From: Corticium candelabrum
Lineage: Eukaryota > Porifera > Homoscleromorpha > Homosclerophorida > Plakinidae
Direction: 5' to 3'
NCBI RefSeq assembly: GCF_963422355.1
Contig: NC_085088.1
Span: 8,580,985-8,644,984, forward strand
DNA: 64,000 nucleotides
Shown here: positions 12,505 through 24,840 of the stretch, one piece after another
How positions within the stretch are numbered: the stretch's first letter is position 1
Layout: the number at the start of each line of letters is the position of its first letter
The notes under the pieces: generated by a model
Seen by the model: the letters and a program-made list of their open reading frames with translations, nothing else
Databases searched by the model: none
What the model was told of the DNA's origin: nothing
Made by a program: the position numbers and the translations under genes

Positions 12505-13400
12505 TGTTTGTGTGTGCAGTCAGTTCTAGACAAAATTTCAATCTGGCAAGGCTAAGTGCCACCAAACAGGGCATTCACGAGAAATTAAGGCAACCTGTTC
12601 TACTCTTGGATTCTATCATGTGTGACTGTCGCCGACCTTCATCTTCATCCTTACGTGCACTAGCTACCACTTACTTGTGTATCCTTCCTATTAATCACAA
12701 CTTTCTTTACCCTAACGGGACATGTTGTACACAGAGAGTTTCACATTGGTTTTCTGTAGTTGTAAGACCAGTGTATTGTTCAGTTGGATCTTGTGCTGTT
12801 GTACATCATCAACATCGCTAGTAACGATATCTAATAACAGCTTGTCATTCAAGAAAATCTTATTATGCATTTTAATTTAGTACATTTAAGAGTTGTGCGA
12901 ACAATACAAACATACAATGCATATGAAAACATGTGGATTTACAGTACCTTGTAGAAAAAGTTAAATGTGCGAATGTAACCATCTGTCTCTTTGTCTGTCT
13001 GTCTGTCTTAATTGCTACCTCATTAATTGGTCCACTTGCTAAAAGTCTTCATTTCAAATGAAATAGGTGTTACAATTGACTAACCAGCAACTTTAGCAGC
13101 TGATTGCCTCCTGCTTTGTACTCTACCCTGATAGGATAGGTGCCATTGCAACTCAGCGATATCCATAGCACATGCCTCGTGTTCTGCCATCAATACAGTA
13201 ACAATTACAAAAATTATAAAATCCACAATCTCCAATAGGCTGCACAAACACACCTTGCTGTACAGATTCTGGTAGATCTTGCAACCGTTTCTGTTGTAGT
13301 TTACCAACCTTATCCTGAGTAAAATAGTACGTAATTATCGCACCCACATGACTCAGTTCATGTAAGTGACTATGTGCTTACACACACACACACACACACA

Positions 13401-13443
<43 letters not shown>

Positions 13444-13446
13444 GCG

Positions 13447-13493
<47 letters not shown>

Positions 13494-14051
13494 CAAGAAC
13501 GCAACCAAGCATGCACGCACGCAAGCACCAGCGTGCACATCACGCACCTTCAGTTCTTTACATCGATGTCGCTCTTCTACCAATTTTTCTTCTGTAACAC
13601 GCCTATCATCGTCTAATCGTACCAACAAATCTTTTATCTCATCAAAATCTAATTCTGGCAGGATCGTCGTGTCCAAGACCGACCCTTTGTCAACCATCGC
13701 GTTATGTGTTTGACCTGTCCCAGTTGATATTCCACACACCTCTAGTCTCGAATGATACATTCTAGTAGAGCTACAACTGGCCATACTGAAACTCTCCAGA
13801 GACAAAAAACCACCTGCGGATACTTTTTTCCCTTCATCACTTGTCTCTATAATCACTGGCGATTTCACATAGAGTCCATCAGCGTATTGTAACAGTCTGT
13901 CTCGAAGACGCTGCAGGTGGGCAGCAGCTTTACTAATGCATGACGCAAACGGAGCTGCATTATTACAACTGCGCTGGCGAACAAGGAATAAAACGTCGGG
14001 TTCAAAACTTCCCATGTCATAACGTTTCCATCGCAACAAGAAACTATGCAT
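9027..14051 (-). CDS. Unrecognised coiled-coil protein, six exons (3' end uncertain)
   Basis: Exons 14051-13548, 13314-13254, 13183-13085, 12340-12289, 9228-9159 and 9089-9027 join in consistent phases (0,1,1,2,0,0) through GT/AG sites. The first exon (168 codons) has an N-terminal segment with RQRSCNN and CISKAAAHLQRLRDRLLQY, a Ser-rich linker, then an acidic helix starting LDFDEIKDLLVRLDDD. All later exons are charged heptad-rich helices, e.g. QLERKVIREEEAVGNIKHEL. The pattern of a Cys-containing N-terminal helix followed by long coiled coil reminds me of CCDC178-like ciliary/coiled-coil proteins, but this is recollection only. The gene lacks a stop after exon 6; a further exon with phase 2 exit plus the putative terminal exon at 971-1103 would complete it. 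Confidence 0.65.
9159..9228 (-). CDS. Coiled-coil gene, exon 5
   Basis: Acceptor ATGTTTAG, encodes PQLERKVIREEEAVGNIKHE then LNE, donor GAG|GTCAGT. The 3.06-kb intron before it contains the TIR element at 10097-11181. Confidence 0.65.
10038..10094. repeat. (TA)n microsatellite, left flank of TIR element
   Basis: Uninterrupted TA dinucleotides. Confidence 0.95.
10097..11181. mobile_element. TIR DNA element inserted in a TA repeat
   Basis: Starts CAGTGTTCTCCCCAG and ends with its reverse complement CTGGGGAGAACACTG. Similarity of the arms continues inwards (CATCTCAA... and GGCATGGCTAAAT / ATTTAGCCAGGGCGTGCC). Both ends abut (TA)n, so the target duplication cannot be measured; an 8-bp TATATATA (hAT) or TA (mariner-like) would both fit. 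No transposase frame, so non-autonomous, 1085 bp. It sits in intron 4 of the coiled-coil gene. Confidence 0.78.
11182..11242. repeat. (TA)n microsatellite, right flank of TIR element
   Basis: Uninterrupted TA dinucleotides directly after the terminal CTG of the element. Confidence 0.95.
12289..12340 (-). CDS. Coiled-coil gene, exon 4
   Basis: 52-nt exon, acceptor CATTTGTAG, encodes NQNQKMKEDVYFLREQ, donor ATG|GTATGT. Phase 1 in, phase 2 out, which fits exon 5. Confidence 0.6.
12446..12496. repeat. (TG)n microsatellite
   Basis: About 25 TG units in intron 3 of the coiled-coil gene. Confidence 0.95.
13085..13183 (-). CDS. Coiled-coil gene, exon 3
   Basis: Acceptor GATGGCAG, encodes EHEACAMDIAELQWHLSYQG and a basic/Ala helix, donor GCTG|GTTAGT. 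Phase 1 on both sides. Confidence 0.65.
13254..13314 (-). CDS. Coiled-coil gene, exon 2
   Basis: Acceptor TTTACTCAG, encodes DKVGKLQQKRLQDLPESVQQ, donor CAAG|GTGTGT. The 233-nt intron before it is half microsatellite. Confidence 0.65.
13381..13492. repeat. Compound (CA)n(GCAC)n(CG)n(CA)n microsatellite
   Basis: 112 bp of unbroken alternating pyrimidine-purine, including about 18 bp of CG. Occupies half of the 233-nt first intron of the coiled-coil gene. Confidence 0.95.
13548..14051 (-). CDS. Coiled-coil gene, exon 1
   Basis: Open from an ATG at 14051 (sequence MHSFLLRWKRYDMG); a second in-frame ATG 11 codons later is possible. The frame is also open upstream of 14051 but has no earlier ATG. 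Donor AAG|GTGCGT at 13547. Confidence 0.6.
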
Positions 14052-15226
14052 ACCCGGATATACACAATTTCCTCGGAGTTCCAAATTGTTCGCCAAGACT
14101 TTTACCTAGATTACTAAATAGTCTAGCGTATAACCAGTGTAGTAAGGTATATACACTTAGTATATGCATTATGAATGATATAGGCCTACAAGAGTTATTT
14201 GTACACTACAGTTGTCACAGGATCAGACATATGCAGGACCTCCAGAGGCGTCAGACAGAATTAAGCTCCCCAGGAGAAACTGTCAGTGTCCTAGAATATG
14301 TTCTACATTCGGGTGACTTGTCCTAGGAAGTTACATCCTGTTCCAGGACAATAGCTCCGAAAGTATGAAATCTCATTATGTTATCTAGAGCCATTGGTCT
14401 TTTGTAAAACTGCAGGTAGCTATACGTGCAGTTGAACTATTGAATAATTTACAAGCACACGGACAATTAAAATGGCTAACCACTATAACTGAACTCTTGT
14501 CTGTGAAGAACGTTTTACGTTATTTCTATTAGGAGCGATACGTATTATTAGTTGTTAGCTATTAATTTATCGTGTATACATCTATCTCACTAACCCCTTC
14601 TAATTTATTATAAGTGTATATCTGAAGAATTCTCATGAAAAATTCGTTCGGAGTTATATCCCGTTCAATTATATCCCGTTCGGAGAAATTAGAAGGGATC
14701 AAGTATGCCATCCGGGCAGCAAAATCTGGGAAGTCGCAAATCTGGGAAGTCACGTGCAGGTACTTACTCACCCTTGACTCGCGTGCCGATGACTTCGAAT
14801 CTTGCTCTTCTCGCGTTTTTCGGTAGAAATCGACACACTTCCCGTGTACCGCTCGGTGCAGAAAACGCGTAGGTCGGATTCGGTGCAAATGCAATCAGAA
14901 TTTGGAGAAAAACGTATGTTCTAGGACCGGCTTCAAACGGCAAGAAATCGTCGATCGGCGGAAGCGTTGCGAAGGACGACGACGCGTACAGTCCACACGG
15001 AACCTGTGCGTGCGTTCAAATGAACCGGAATGTGTAGCGTTCACGTCGTCGAGAAATTTTACGCGGGGGTCGATCCCTCGAAAGGTGACCCCTGCAATCT
15101 GGAGAAATCGGGCCATTCACTGTCGGCCGGTACAGGTTCGGCGTGCGCGGGTCAAATTCGGTGGAGATGGGACTCTGGACGGCGGAGGTACGACCGGCTA
15201 TGCGTACAAACAGACAGACAGCTCTC
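14052..15226. other. Upstream of coiled-coil gene; no confirmed gene
   Basis: Short direct repeats of TTATATCCCGTTC at 14656 and 14672. GC-rich stretch 14780-15200 has overlapping ORFs of 60-110 codons on both strands; I recognise none and there is no clear splice context. Confidence 0.5.
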
Positions 15227-15445
15227 TTATATAGATTCTGAACCCGTTCGTTGCACGGGCTATTAGCAAGCGAAAGTTACAATATCTATGGTTATTTCTT
15301 CCATATACCCGCTGCACTTTTTACCGGTACACGTACTAAGTCCTAGCAGTATGAATGGCAACACACGTCAGTAGGTATCTGACTCTCTCTGAGCGTGTTT
15401 GGTGGCTTTTAAAAATGCCAGTTTTTGTAGATTTGTGGAATAACT

Positions 15446-16303
15446 TTATTTCACTGTAGTAGTGCTTTTGCATAGACTTTTTTGTTTTCCTTCAGGTGCG
15501 TAGACAAAAAGACTGTCAGTTTGGCCAACTCTCGAACATGCAACATACAACTGACCCGTTGGAAAGCAAAGCAAATCCAAATTAATTCCTATTACTTTTA
15601 GTGATTGGCCCTGTGCTTTATTGATGGCTATCGTAAAACAGACACGCATAGAAAACCGCAACCTCCGGAATTGGAAGGGTGTGTCTGAAGGAATTAGCAG
15701 AATTCTTGGAATGAATACATTTTTATTTTTTCCTTGTCCAGTCAGTATGGTGGCTTGTGCCATAATCTGTTTGATAATTAGTCTTGTGCCATTACAAAGC
15801 TTGGGCGCATCCAAATTTCGAAGAAGTATAACTGTGCAGCCAACTTTTAGTTTAAGCTTATGCGATGGCATGCCTGAAGGTTCCAAAGCGTTCAAGAACT
15901 CAGTTGAATACTGCACAGCCTCTGTTGCGTCCACAACAGTGCCGATAGACTTCAAAAACCTTCTCATATCCAGATAGTTGCAGCAACAACTTGGTGTTAA
16001 TGGTATTGACCATGTCATTTCGTGGTGCGAGAATAACACGTTCACAGAGCAGCTATGATTCTTGTAGTTTTGATCCAAGTTTGGAAAACCCTTTTTGTAC
16101 AGGGCCTCAACATTCTCTACCACTTGACCTAAGCCAGGAGGTAAGCTTATTAGGCCTTCACAATCAACAGACAGTTCTCCATTGCCAACTTCTAGAAGCA
16201 GTGATGCAAAGTTATCCGCAGATGTGTCTCCTAGCAAGTGCACTCGCATGTTGGTAAACAGAGTAACTGTTTGGACATGTTGCCAAAGAAGAGATTGAAA
16301 CAA
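15446..16303 (-). pseudogene. Helitron Pif1-like helicase, C-terminal part
   Basis: Open for 285 codons. Contains LRNLDAPKLCNGTRLIIK, AINKAQGQSLKVIGINLD and GQLYVACSRV, the late helicase motifs (V, VI) of Helitron Pif1 proteins. The end KQKSLCKSTTTVK departs from the usual C-terminus. Confidence 0.9.
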
Positions 16304-17589
16304 GCAGACAGCTAATCAGCTGGAGTTCCTTTGAGACTACAGGCAGAGTTTGCCGAAAATCGCCCGCAAGAAGAATACTGACGCCACCAAAAGTGTTTTT
16401 CGTCCTGTAATGTCTCTCAAAGTGCGATCCAGTGCCTCAAATGCCAGTTTATGTGCCATGGCACTCTCATCCCAAACAATAAGTTGGCAATCTTTCAAAA
16501 CATTTGCTGCATCAGAGTGCCCTTACTAATGTTACATGTTGGTGTTTCCATGTGGGTCAGGTGTAGTGGAAGTTTGAATGCAGAATGAGCAGTCCTGCCT
16601 CCATTAAGCAGTGTAGCGGCAATGCCTGATGATGCCACTGCAATGGCAATCTTTCAAATCTGCCTCACGTTGGCTAGGAGAATGTTCAATAGAAACGTCT
16701 TACCGGTACCACTGGGTGCATCAAGGAACGCGATACCACCAGATCCAGTTTGCACCTTTTGTAACATAATCTGATAGCCAGCGGATTGGTCAGGGACTAA
16801 CAGGGACTCATTGCTCGAAAAATGTACCTTGCTAGTTCTTCTTGGTTGTAGCTCGTCTCTCGTATCAGGTCCCTGGATATGCGCACCTGCTGATATCGTT
16901 GAGGAGTCGGCATACCATACGTTTGGAGATCTTTACCTCCTAAACTGAGAATCTTGTTTTCTAATAGGATCAGTGCTTTATTGAAGATGTCGTCATTAAA
17001 GTAAACTTGTGCGCTAGGATTCTGATGGCGTATTTATACCTTGCAAACCACGCAAATAGAAAATATTAGTATGCAAACATTGTACAGGAAATTTTATACT
17101 GTACATAGATCACAAAGTGGTCTCACCTGCAGCAGTATATCTTCTGCCAAGCTCTCCTTGTGTGTGTTCCACAGACTCCTTGGGCTGCCAAGCCCACATG
17201 TAACAATCATAAAACTGAAGAGGGTTCTCAGCATGCATGGAGAACGACTGACGGCAGCTTCATGAAAGGTTGCATTTCAGTGACCGTTGTCATCAAGAAG
17301 ACCTCTCATAGAGCATGCCTCTCTGAATGTTGCACATTCCCTTTGATCGGCTATTCGCAGATCTCTAAAAGATGCTGGTCCTTTAACAACGTGAAGTAGA
17401 AGGCGCAAGCAGAAACATTCAAACGCGCTGGGATGGACAGTATATACTCTACCAATAGTATCACAGGACTTGACTCCGGGATGGCCCTCCACTTGCATGC
17501 CCTGGATACGTCGCTTCTACATCTTGCTGGTCTTATCCCATCGGTAATACTGTGGCACATCACAGTACAGTACGGTCCTTGCAAATTCT
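16304..17589 (-). pseudogene. Helitron helicase, N-terminal part with Walker motifs (broken)
   Basis: Walker A reads FLDAPSGTGKTFLLN near 16730-16680 (first Gly of GGTGKT replaced by Ser). Walker B reads LIVWDESAMAHKLAFEALDR near 16490-16430. Both are in different frames from each other and from the C-terminal part, so several frameshifts separate them. Confidence 0.8.
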
Positions 17590-18435
17590 TCAAGGTGGTC
17601 TTGGGCAGTTGCTTAACTTCTCTCTTATATTAGCCTCATTGAAATACACACGTTGACCGTTCTCCAAGTGAACACTCAGATGCTGCACTGATGGGTACCG
17701 CTGATGAATCGGGAAGTCGAGAATACGCCATGTTGCTTCACTGCTGCAGGTGTGTCTTCCAATCTCGTACCTTGAAACCTGATTCCTTTTCATTCCTTGC
17801 CGTTCAACCCCAAATACTGCCTGATCACTACCTTTGTTGACGTATTTACATATGTGCTTGATCGATTTCACTGTATTGCAGTACTCAACATTAATGTATG
17901 CATTGAATATCTTTGACATGATAGGGCAATAGCGGACCACCCACTTGTTGTCAATTTCCACTTCGCTGCAACCTGAGACTGTCGCTTTCGCTGGAAAGCC
18001 ACCATCTCCCGCCCTTCTTCTGCGGTAAAGTGGGTACACATTGTGCCCTGTCTGAGTATCCTGGAGAAGCTCTTTTGGATATCGTTTTGTACACTTGCCG
18101 TCTTTCATGCATGGTGAATTTCGGTTTAGTGCACCACATGGCCCGTGGATCATGTGCTTCTTGATGATGTTGTAGAGCACTGAGTCTTCTTCGGGGTTGG
18201 GTATCTCTGCACTAATAATAGGGTCGACATCAGCAGGGTGGAATTTCTCTTCAAGCCAGTGTCACCAGAATATGCGAATGGGGAAGGCCCCGCTTTTGCC
18301 ACTCGATGGAGAACATGACAGCGTGTTGTGCCAAAGATAGCACCGTTGATTAGCAATTCCATTAGCTTTTTAAACTTCAGGAGGAAGACTCTGGCCAGAA
18401 GGTCGTGTCTGTCCTGGGATGTTTGTCCTCTCATC
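17590..18435 (-). pseudogene. Helitron Rep (HUH endonuclease) domain
   Basis: HUH motif present as QKRGLPHSHIL (about 18300-18270), then EEKFHPADVDPIISAEIPNP, IIKKHMIHGPCGALNRNSPC and SIKHICKYVNKGSD. The last corresponds to the Tyr motif; the first of the usual two tyrosines (KYLFKY in relatives) is His here. One frameshift lies just after the HUH motif. Confidence 0.85.
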
Positions 18436-18489
18436 AGCTAATTTTTTTTATCTCCGGCCAAGAAGGGTTGAATGTAGAAGTTATAAACA

Positions 18490-19320
18490 GGTCAGGACGG
18501 CCGTACTTCTGACATACGCCATAGCATCTTGAGTTTTCTTATGCATGTGCAGTACCTGGCACCACTGGTGAAAGAAGATGGAAGAATGACTGCTCCGTCA
18601 GTTCCTTGGCTATTCTGGGTGAGAGCATCCTTTAGGTGGATGTAGCTGTCGACTCGCAATTTGCTCTGATTGTGGCGTACTTCCTCGACCTTAGCGTGCA
18701 TATCGACTAAAAACCATGATTCTGTAGGCGTGGAAGTCCATGGCGGATACTTTCTTGTTGGTAGACAAACCTGTTCTTGGGTCAACTTGACGCAGTTCGA
18801 AATTATATCCATCTTCACAGCGACAAAAGAGTAGCGGGTACTGAAGCGCATCGTAGGATCTGTGGGTTCAGCGGCTCGTTGAAGCTGGTCGTTGCGCCTT
18901 TGCAGAACAATGTCACGCTTGTTGAACTGTTGGCTAACGCAACTTCATCTCTCAGTGGAGTGTTACATCGTCTTGGATATTCAATGGTTGGAGCGTTGTC
19001 TGGTCGAATTACTATGCGGTGCTCTGGTAGCTAGGTCCATCTTCTCTAGGGCAGTCTTGAAGCTTGCCACATAGTTGCTTACGTTGTGAAGTATCACCTG
19101 AAGAGACAAAATGATGTCAATCTTCACTCCAGGCACAGCTCTGCATTGTTTCTCAGCTTGCTCTTGTTCATCACACATAAAATAGATTTGCAGAAACTGT
19201 GGGTTTCTCCTGACTGAGGTTGCATGGCACCGATTCTGTGATAAACCTGGCCCTGAACTTTAAAGGTGGGCATAAATCTCTCCGTACTCTCTCCATAAGA
19301 CTCTCTCCGTACATCCAAAT
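18490..19320 (-). pseudogene. Helitron-like N-terminal domain
   Basis: FKVQGQVYHRIGAMQPQSGE (19260-19200), then DEQEQAEKQCRAVPGVKIDI, NVSNYVASFKTALEKMD and, after further shifts, LVDMHAKVEEVR, LRVDSYIHLKDA and ILPSSFTSGARY. This is the helitron_like_N domain order. Broken across three frames. Confidence 0.82.
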
Positions 19321-19592
19321 CTTGTCATCTGGAACGCAGAGTTGTATTTTCTGATGTTATTAACCAATTCCTTTGATTTGTGATTCTCTAAGAGAAGCAA
19401 AGATTTTAGCGGCTCGGAAATGTTTGAGATAAGAGGAAAATTGACTTTCTCATTTCAGCAGCACATTCCCGGAATTCGCCGACCCATTTTAGGGCATGGC
19501 AATCCTGACACTTCTGGACATTGCTCCAATCTGTACATCAGCATGTCCGCTGTAAATCGAAGGGTCGTAGTAAAAGCTCTCTCTTCCATCGT

Positions 19593-19820
19593 TCAACTGT
19601 TGGTAAGTCTTGCCTGTCGCTGATCTGGCGTTTCCTTTTGTTGTGCTTGTTCAGTGCCTTCTCTATTAGCAGACAGTCTTGCCTGTCGCTGCTCTGGTGT
19701 CTCTTGTTGTCGTGCTCTTGCGGTTATTTCTCTGTTGGCAGACATTCTTGCTTGCCGCTGCTCTGGCGTTTTTAGTTCTCTCGCTCTGGCTGTTCTGTCA
19801 TTGTTCATGGCTAGTCTCAA
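19593..19820 (-). pseudogene. Helitron N-terminal Glu/Arg repeat region
   Basis: Three copies of a 24-residue unit containing ETPEQRQARLSANRE, charged and low complexity, as in many animal Helitron ORF starts. Confidence 0.75.
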
Positions 19821-20256
19821 CTCGCGGCTATTGGCTGTTTCTTCAGCTCTGTTGTCTCGTATTCTCTTCGCAGCCGACGTGCGACGTACAGTTAATTGAC
19901 ACGCGTTTTCTGGCTCTCATGTCGTTAGTAATCGATTCTTCTAGTGACTCATAGTTTGCAACTACATGATTCAGACGGCAGAGCAACTGCAGATGCGTCT
20001 GGCGAGTCACAAGATTACTCTAACGATCCTGCTGCTGCAGACGACTGCTGTGTATGAGGTACTAGAACTTTGATCAGAAAAATAGGACTCAATCTGTCTC
20101 TGCCTCTGCGCCATTAGCTACCTCGCTTGCCGGGCCTTACACAGATTTGCAAAAGTCACCGGCACACAAATTTCAATCCTTTACGTATACAATGAGCGCG
20201 GGGGCTTCAGTCCCCATCCCCGGCTTCCTACACCGGTGTTAGTTGCTTCTTCTGTT

Positions 20257-20577
20257 TTGTTGTGGCACTCATGCAGTGACTGCATGATGTTTTCTTTGGC
20301 ACGTAAATGACACTTTTCTCTAATTTTCAACATTTTTAAATTATTTTAACTTCCACTTCATTGTGTTCCATTTCTACTTAATCGTGTTCCGCGATTCATC
20401 TTGTACACTGGTATCCGTATATCATCGTGTTCCGCGTTTCATACCAGTGTATAAGATGAAACGCGGAACACGATGAATTGGAAGTTAAAATAATTTAAAA
20501 TTATTGAAAATTAGAGAAAAGTGTCATTTACGTGCCAAATAAAACATCATGCAGTAACTGCATGAGTGTCACAACAA
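20257..20577. mobile_element. Foldback element, about 320 bp, long inverted arms
   Basis: GTTGTGGCACTCATGCAGTG at the left is inverted at the right (20577 backwards) with about 90% identity over arms of about 120-150 bp. The centre repeats CGTGTTCCGCG..TTCATCTTGTACACTGGTAT in both orientations. Whole unit could form a near-complete hairpin. No ORF. Confidence 0.82.
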
Positions 20578-21016
20578 TATATCCCTGTCTTAGATAATTA
20601 TCATCTTTTTCGCCATCACGATCCTCAAAGGCTGCATGACGTAATAACTGCATGCGTTTCTTGGAAAACGATTGTACAATAGAAAGAATGGACTGAACTG
20701 ACTTATCCCTGAGTCTCCGTGCTGGTCTTGTAGCTAGCGTAGTAGAGTCTAATATCAATTATCGGACACTCCCCAATATCGACACTGGCGTACGGAAACC
20801 AGACGAAGATTTCATGTATCTAAGGCATGAATGAGAGAGTAGTCACACGGTAACACGGCGTCCTAGATTCAGCTTGATCACTTGGCGTATTGCTGTTCAC
20901 GCCGGTGAAAATAGAACGTCCGCTGCTTTTCCCATATATCGGACACGCCCATCAAATAGCGGACAGCCGCCGGGTTTTGCTTTCGACGATATCACAGTTC
21001 ACTGTCTGCACCTTGA

Positions 21017-21830
<814 letters not shown>

Positions 21831-22889
21831 AATAGGTACATGTCTCTTCTACTCGCAGTGATAACAACAGATCGGCAGCTTTGCACGTTACTCTTCATGC
21901 AGGAAGCTCAAGAAGAGGGGCGGGTCTTGTTCTCTATTAACGGACACCCGATTTGCTTGATGCGAGTGCAATATAGGCGAGAACCGTGAAGAATTGTGTT
22001 AGTGTTGACTGCAGACGTCTACTAAATGCCCACCAAGCACGGAAAGTCTTTGACTCGTCTCCGTATCAAACAAAAGAAGTATTTGGAGAGAAAAGTAGAT
22101 CTTGAAATGACGCCTATGATGCATGTATGGTCAATATAGACGCGGAATAGACAACTACGATCGCAAAAGCAGTGTTTTTAGGTGACAAGGCGACGTGTAT
22201 ATGACGCGACGGTAGAGTCTGGCCGCGCGAGGCTATCTACTACCGCCGTGTCTAGATTCATTTGTTTGCGAACGATGGCGATGTTCAGGACGTGCTAGAT
22301 GAAGGAGGGCTATAAATGTTCTCAGTTTAGCACCTGTAGATTCATTCATTTGTTTGTGGACGGCCATATCTAGCTAATTCTTTCAATACAGAGACGAGTC
22401 AAGGCTCTTGATGCTCGTGGGGCATTTACAAAACGTCTACAGTCAGTATTAACACAATTCATCGCGGTTCTCGCCTATTTGCACTCGCATCAAGCAAACT
22501 CGAGTGTCCGATACTAGAGCACAAGACCCATGCACCCCTCTTCTTGAGCTTCCTGAAGAGCAACGTGTAAAGCTGCCGATCTGCTGTTATCACTGCGAGT
22601 AGAAGAGACATGTACCTATTATTTCAAGGTGCAGACAGTGAACTGTGGTACCGTCGAAAGCAAAATCCTGCGGCTGTCCGATATTTGATGGGCGTGTCCG
22701 ATATACGGGAAAAGCAGCGGAAGTTCTATTTTGTCACCGTGAACAGCAATACGCCAAGTGATCAAGCTGAATCTAGCACATCGTGTTACCGTGTGACTAC
22801 TCTCTACATTCATGCCTTAGATACAAGAAATCTTCGTACGCCAGTGTCCGATATTGGGGAGTGTCCGATAATTGACATTAGACTCTACT

Positions 22890-23815
22890 CGTCCTCGTTT
22901 GTCATTTAGTTAATTAATAGTCAAAATTCGCATTCGACACTACGCGCGCATGTACAGGAGATCTCCAGCGGGGGAAGCCTAGACTCTCGATCGAGCCAGT
23001 CTCAAGCCTAGGGGAGACTTAATTTGTTTAAAACTGCAAGCAAACACAAGAGGTATATGCTAGGGAAGTTATTATTTACATGTCAGAATGTGTTAGATTT
23101 AATGTGCACAAGATAACAGACATTAACTCGATCATCAGTTCTTGCTAGATATGAGATGAAAGAAGCAAACTTGCAAGCAATCACAGGATTAGACTCTGAT
23201 TGCCACAGCAATGCTACACTGTGAAGTGAATAGACTTCTCCCTTGCTATAATGCTAATACCAAGAAAAGATGTATTATTCTCATTAATATGCCAATGACT
23301 GGAAATTACAGTTTCCATCAATGGTTTTTGTTGATTCCACGCAGGAAAAAATAATTACATTAATGGAATATAAAATAGGTACAAACAATAGAGTACATCA
23401 ATGGTTTACTCAGTTTGATTCATGGGAAAGAAATAATTCCATTAGGAGAATCTAATATAACCATAAATGGTAAGAGTAGTTTTCATCAATATCCCATGGA
23501 TGAAAATAAGTGATCCCATCTAATGGACACTACGCTACTGCTTCAATCTTTTCTCATTGTATAATTGGAAAATAGAACACTTATTAATGGGAAACGCGTG
23601 TTTCAAATACCATTGATGGGAATTAGGTCCAATAACCATTAATGGGAAGTGTTCTTTTCCCATTAGTGGGAACTTAATGGGATTTACTGTAATTCCCATC
23701 ACTTTCCCATTACTGGTATTGTCATGTTTTTCTCCTGTTAAAGTTTTCAGATGTCGATAAAGCACCAGCAAAACGTAGGGAGGAAAAAGAGGAAAAGTAC
23801 AATACAGGAGAAACT
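22890..23815. other. No gene; locally self-similar sequence
   Basis: From 23270 to 23720 the words CCATTAATGGG and its variants recur many times in both orientations, and the ends (GCCAATGACTGGAAATTACAG / CTGTAATTCCCATCAC) look loosely inverted. Possibly an old MITE. Confidence 0.4.
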
Positions 23816-23819
23816 GCTT

Positions 23820-24284
23820 GAAGGAGAGCTCAAGTGAACACGATTCCTGCTGTAATGAAACATTTAGGAGATGGGGGAAGAGGCAAGAAAATATCTCAGG
23901 ACTTTATAGCACAGAAATCCACCAATGAACTATGTCAGCCCAATCTGAAAGAAATGCTTCTCAAATCAATTACAGAGATGCAATGCCCAATCGAGTGATT
24001 CTGAAGTTGTCTGGACTTGATGTTGAAAGGATCTGCAATGATTACAGCTCCCAGTATTTTAGGCATTGACTAAAATCTGATAGTTGCTACTTTTTCTTGC
24101 TGTTTTGTCATTGTTATCGGTCTAATTGTAGTTCTAGTTTTAGTTGTTGAACATATTAGAAAAATGCCTTGCAATTGATGTATTATAGTGATTGCTTTAA
24201 TTAATTAACAAAATACATGGATTGACAGACAAACAAACCGACAGACAAACAGACAGACAGACAAACAAACAGACAGACAAACAA

Positions 24285-24330
<46 letters not shown>

Positions 24331-24331
24331 G
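23820..24331 (+). mobile_element. Degraded 3' end of (GACA)n-associated LINE
   Basis: The stretch at 23858-23900 (AAACATTTAGGAGATGGGGG..) corresponds to the EHFG(S/R)xGE C-terminal region of the better copies downstream. Ends TACATGGATTGACAGACAAAC, into (GACA)n at 24233-24331. Confidence 0.55.
24233..24331. repeat. (CAGA)n / (GACA)n microsatellite
   Basis: About 25 tetranucleotide units, with CAAA variants. Confidence 0.95.
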
Positions 24332-24840
24332 GTTCTAATCTTGATCTTGACATCTCGTTGGCACACCCTTGGAGCTCAGATGTTTTCCCAAGCTCTGCTG
24401 AGGCAGCTAATCAAACAGAAACCAGAAAGATGGCCAAGTACAAACAACACAAACTGCCTGGAGGCTCAGTAGTCAAAGTCGTTCCACTGGTTATCGAACA
24501 TTTTGGATCACGGGGAGAAGAGGCGAGAAAATTTTTGCAGAAACTGGCAGTCTTTTCATCAGATGAAGCAGGAAGACCTAATGATGCAGAATTTTTAGAC
24601 TTTTGAAGGAAAAGATTCTCTGTACAATTACAGAAGTGTAATGTTCAAGTTATATCAAAGAAACTTAGCATGTTATGCAGTAGGTCTGAGAGGCCTGACT
24701 CTCTCAGCACCTAATTTTTTCCTCATTAGTCTATATAAGTGTTTTAGTTTGCTGTAATGTTAGCTTTCAATGAACATTAGTCTAGTTGTACTACTGTAGT
24801 TCTTTGCAGAATTGTATCATACTTTGATGTAAAAAATAAA

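Larger units (their letters stand above)
15228..20000 (-). mobile_element. Decayed autonomous Helitron
   Basis: Minus-strand series: repeated (S/E)TPEQRQAR-x-SANRE N-terminal region (19820-19593), Helitron-like N domain (19318-18490), Rep HUH nuclease (18435-17590) and Pif1-type helicase (about 17500-15446). The 3' end has a hairpin CCCGTGCAACGAACGGG at 15258-15242 (minus) followed about 8 nt later by CTAT, close to the usual hairpin plus CTRR. No TIRs or target duplication, as expected. The 5' end (TC) was not placed. Many frameshifts and stops. Confidence 0.85.

Noticed and set aside
14562..15266. Several overlapping 60-110 codon ORFs in a GC-richer stretch
   Set aside because: Open on both strands in the same place, which is expected from CG-rich sequence; no family match.
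15446..16303. Host PIF1 DNA helicase gene
   Set aside because: The motifs are those of Helitron helicases and are joined to HUH Rep and helitron-like N domains on the same strand, with frameshifts between.
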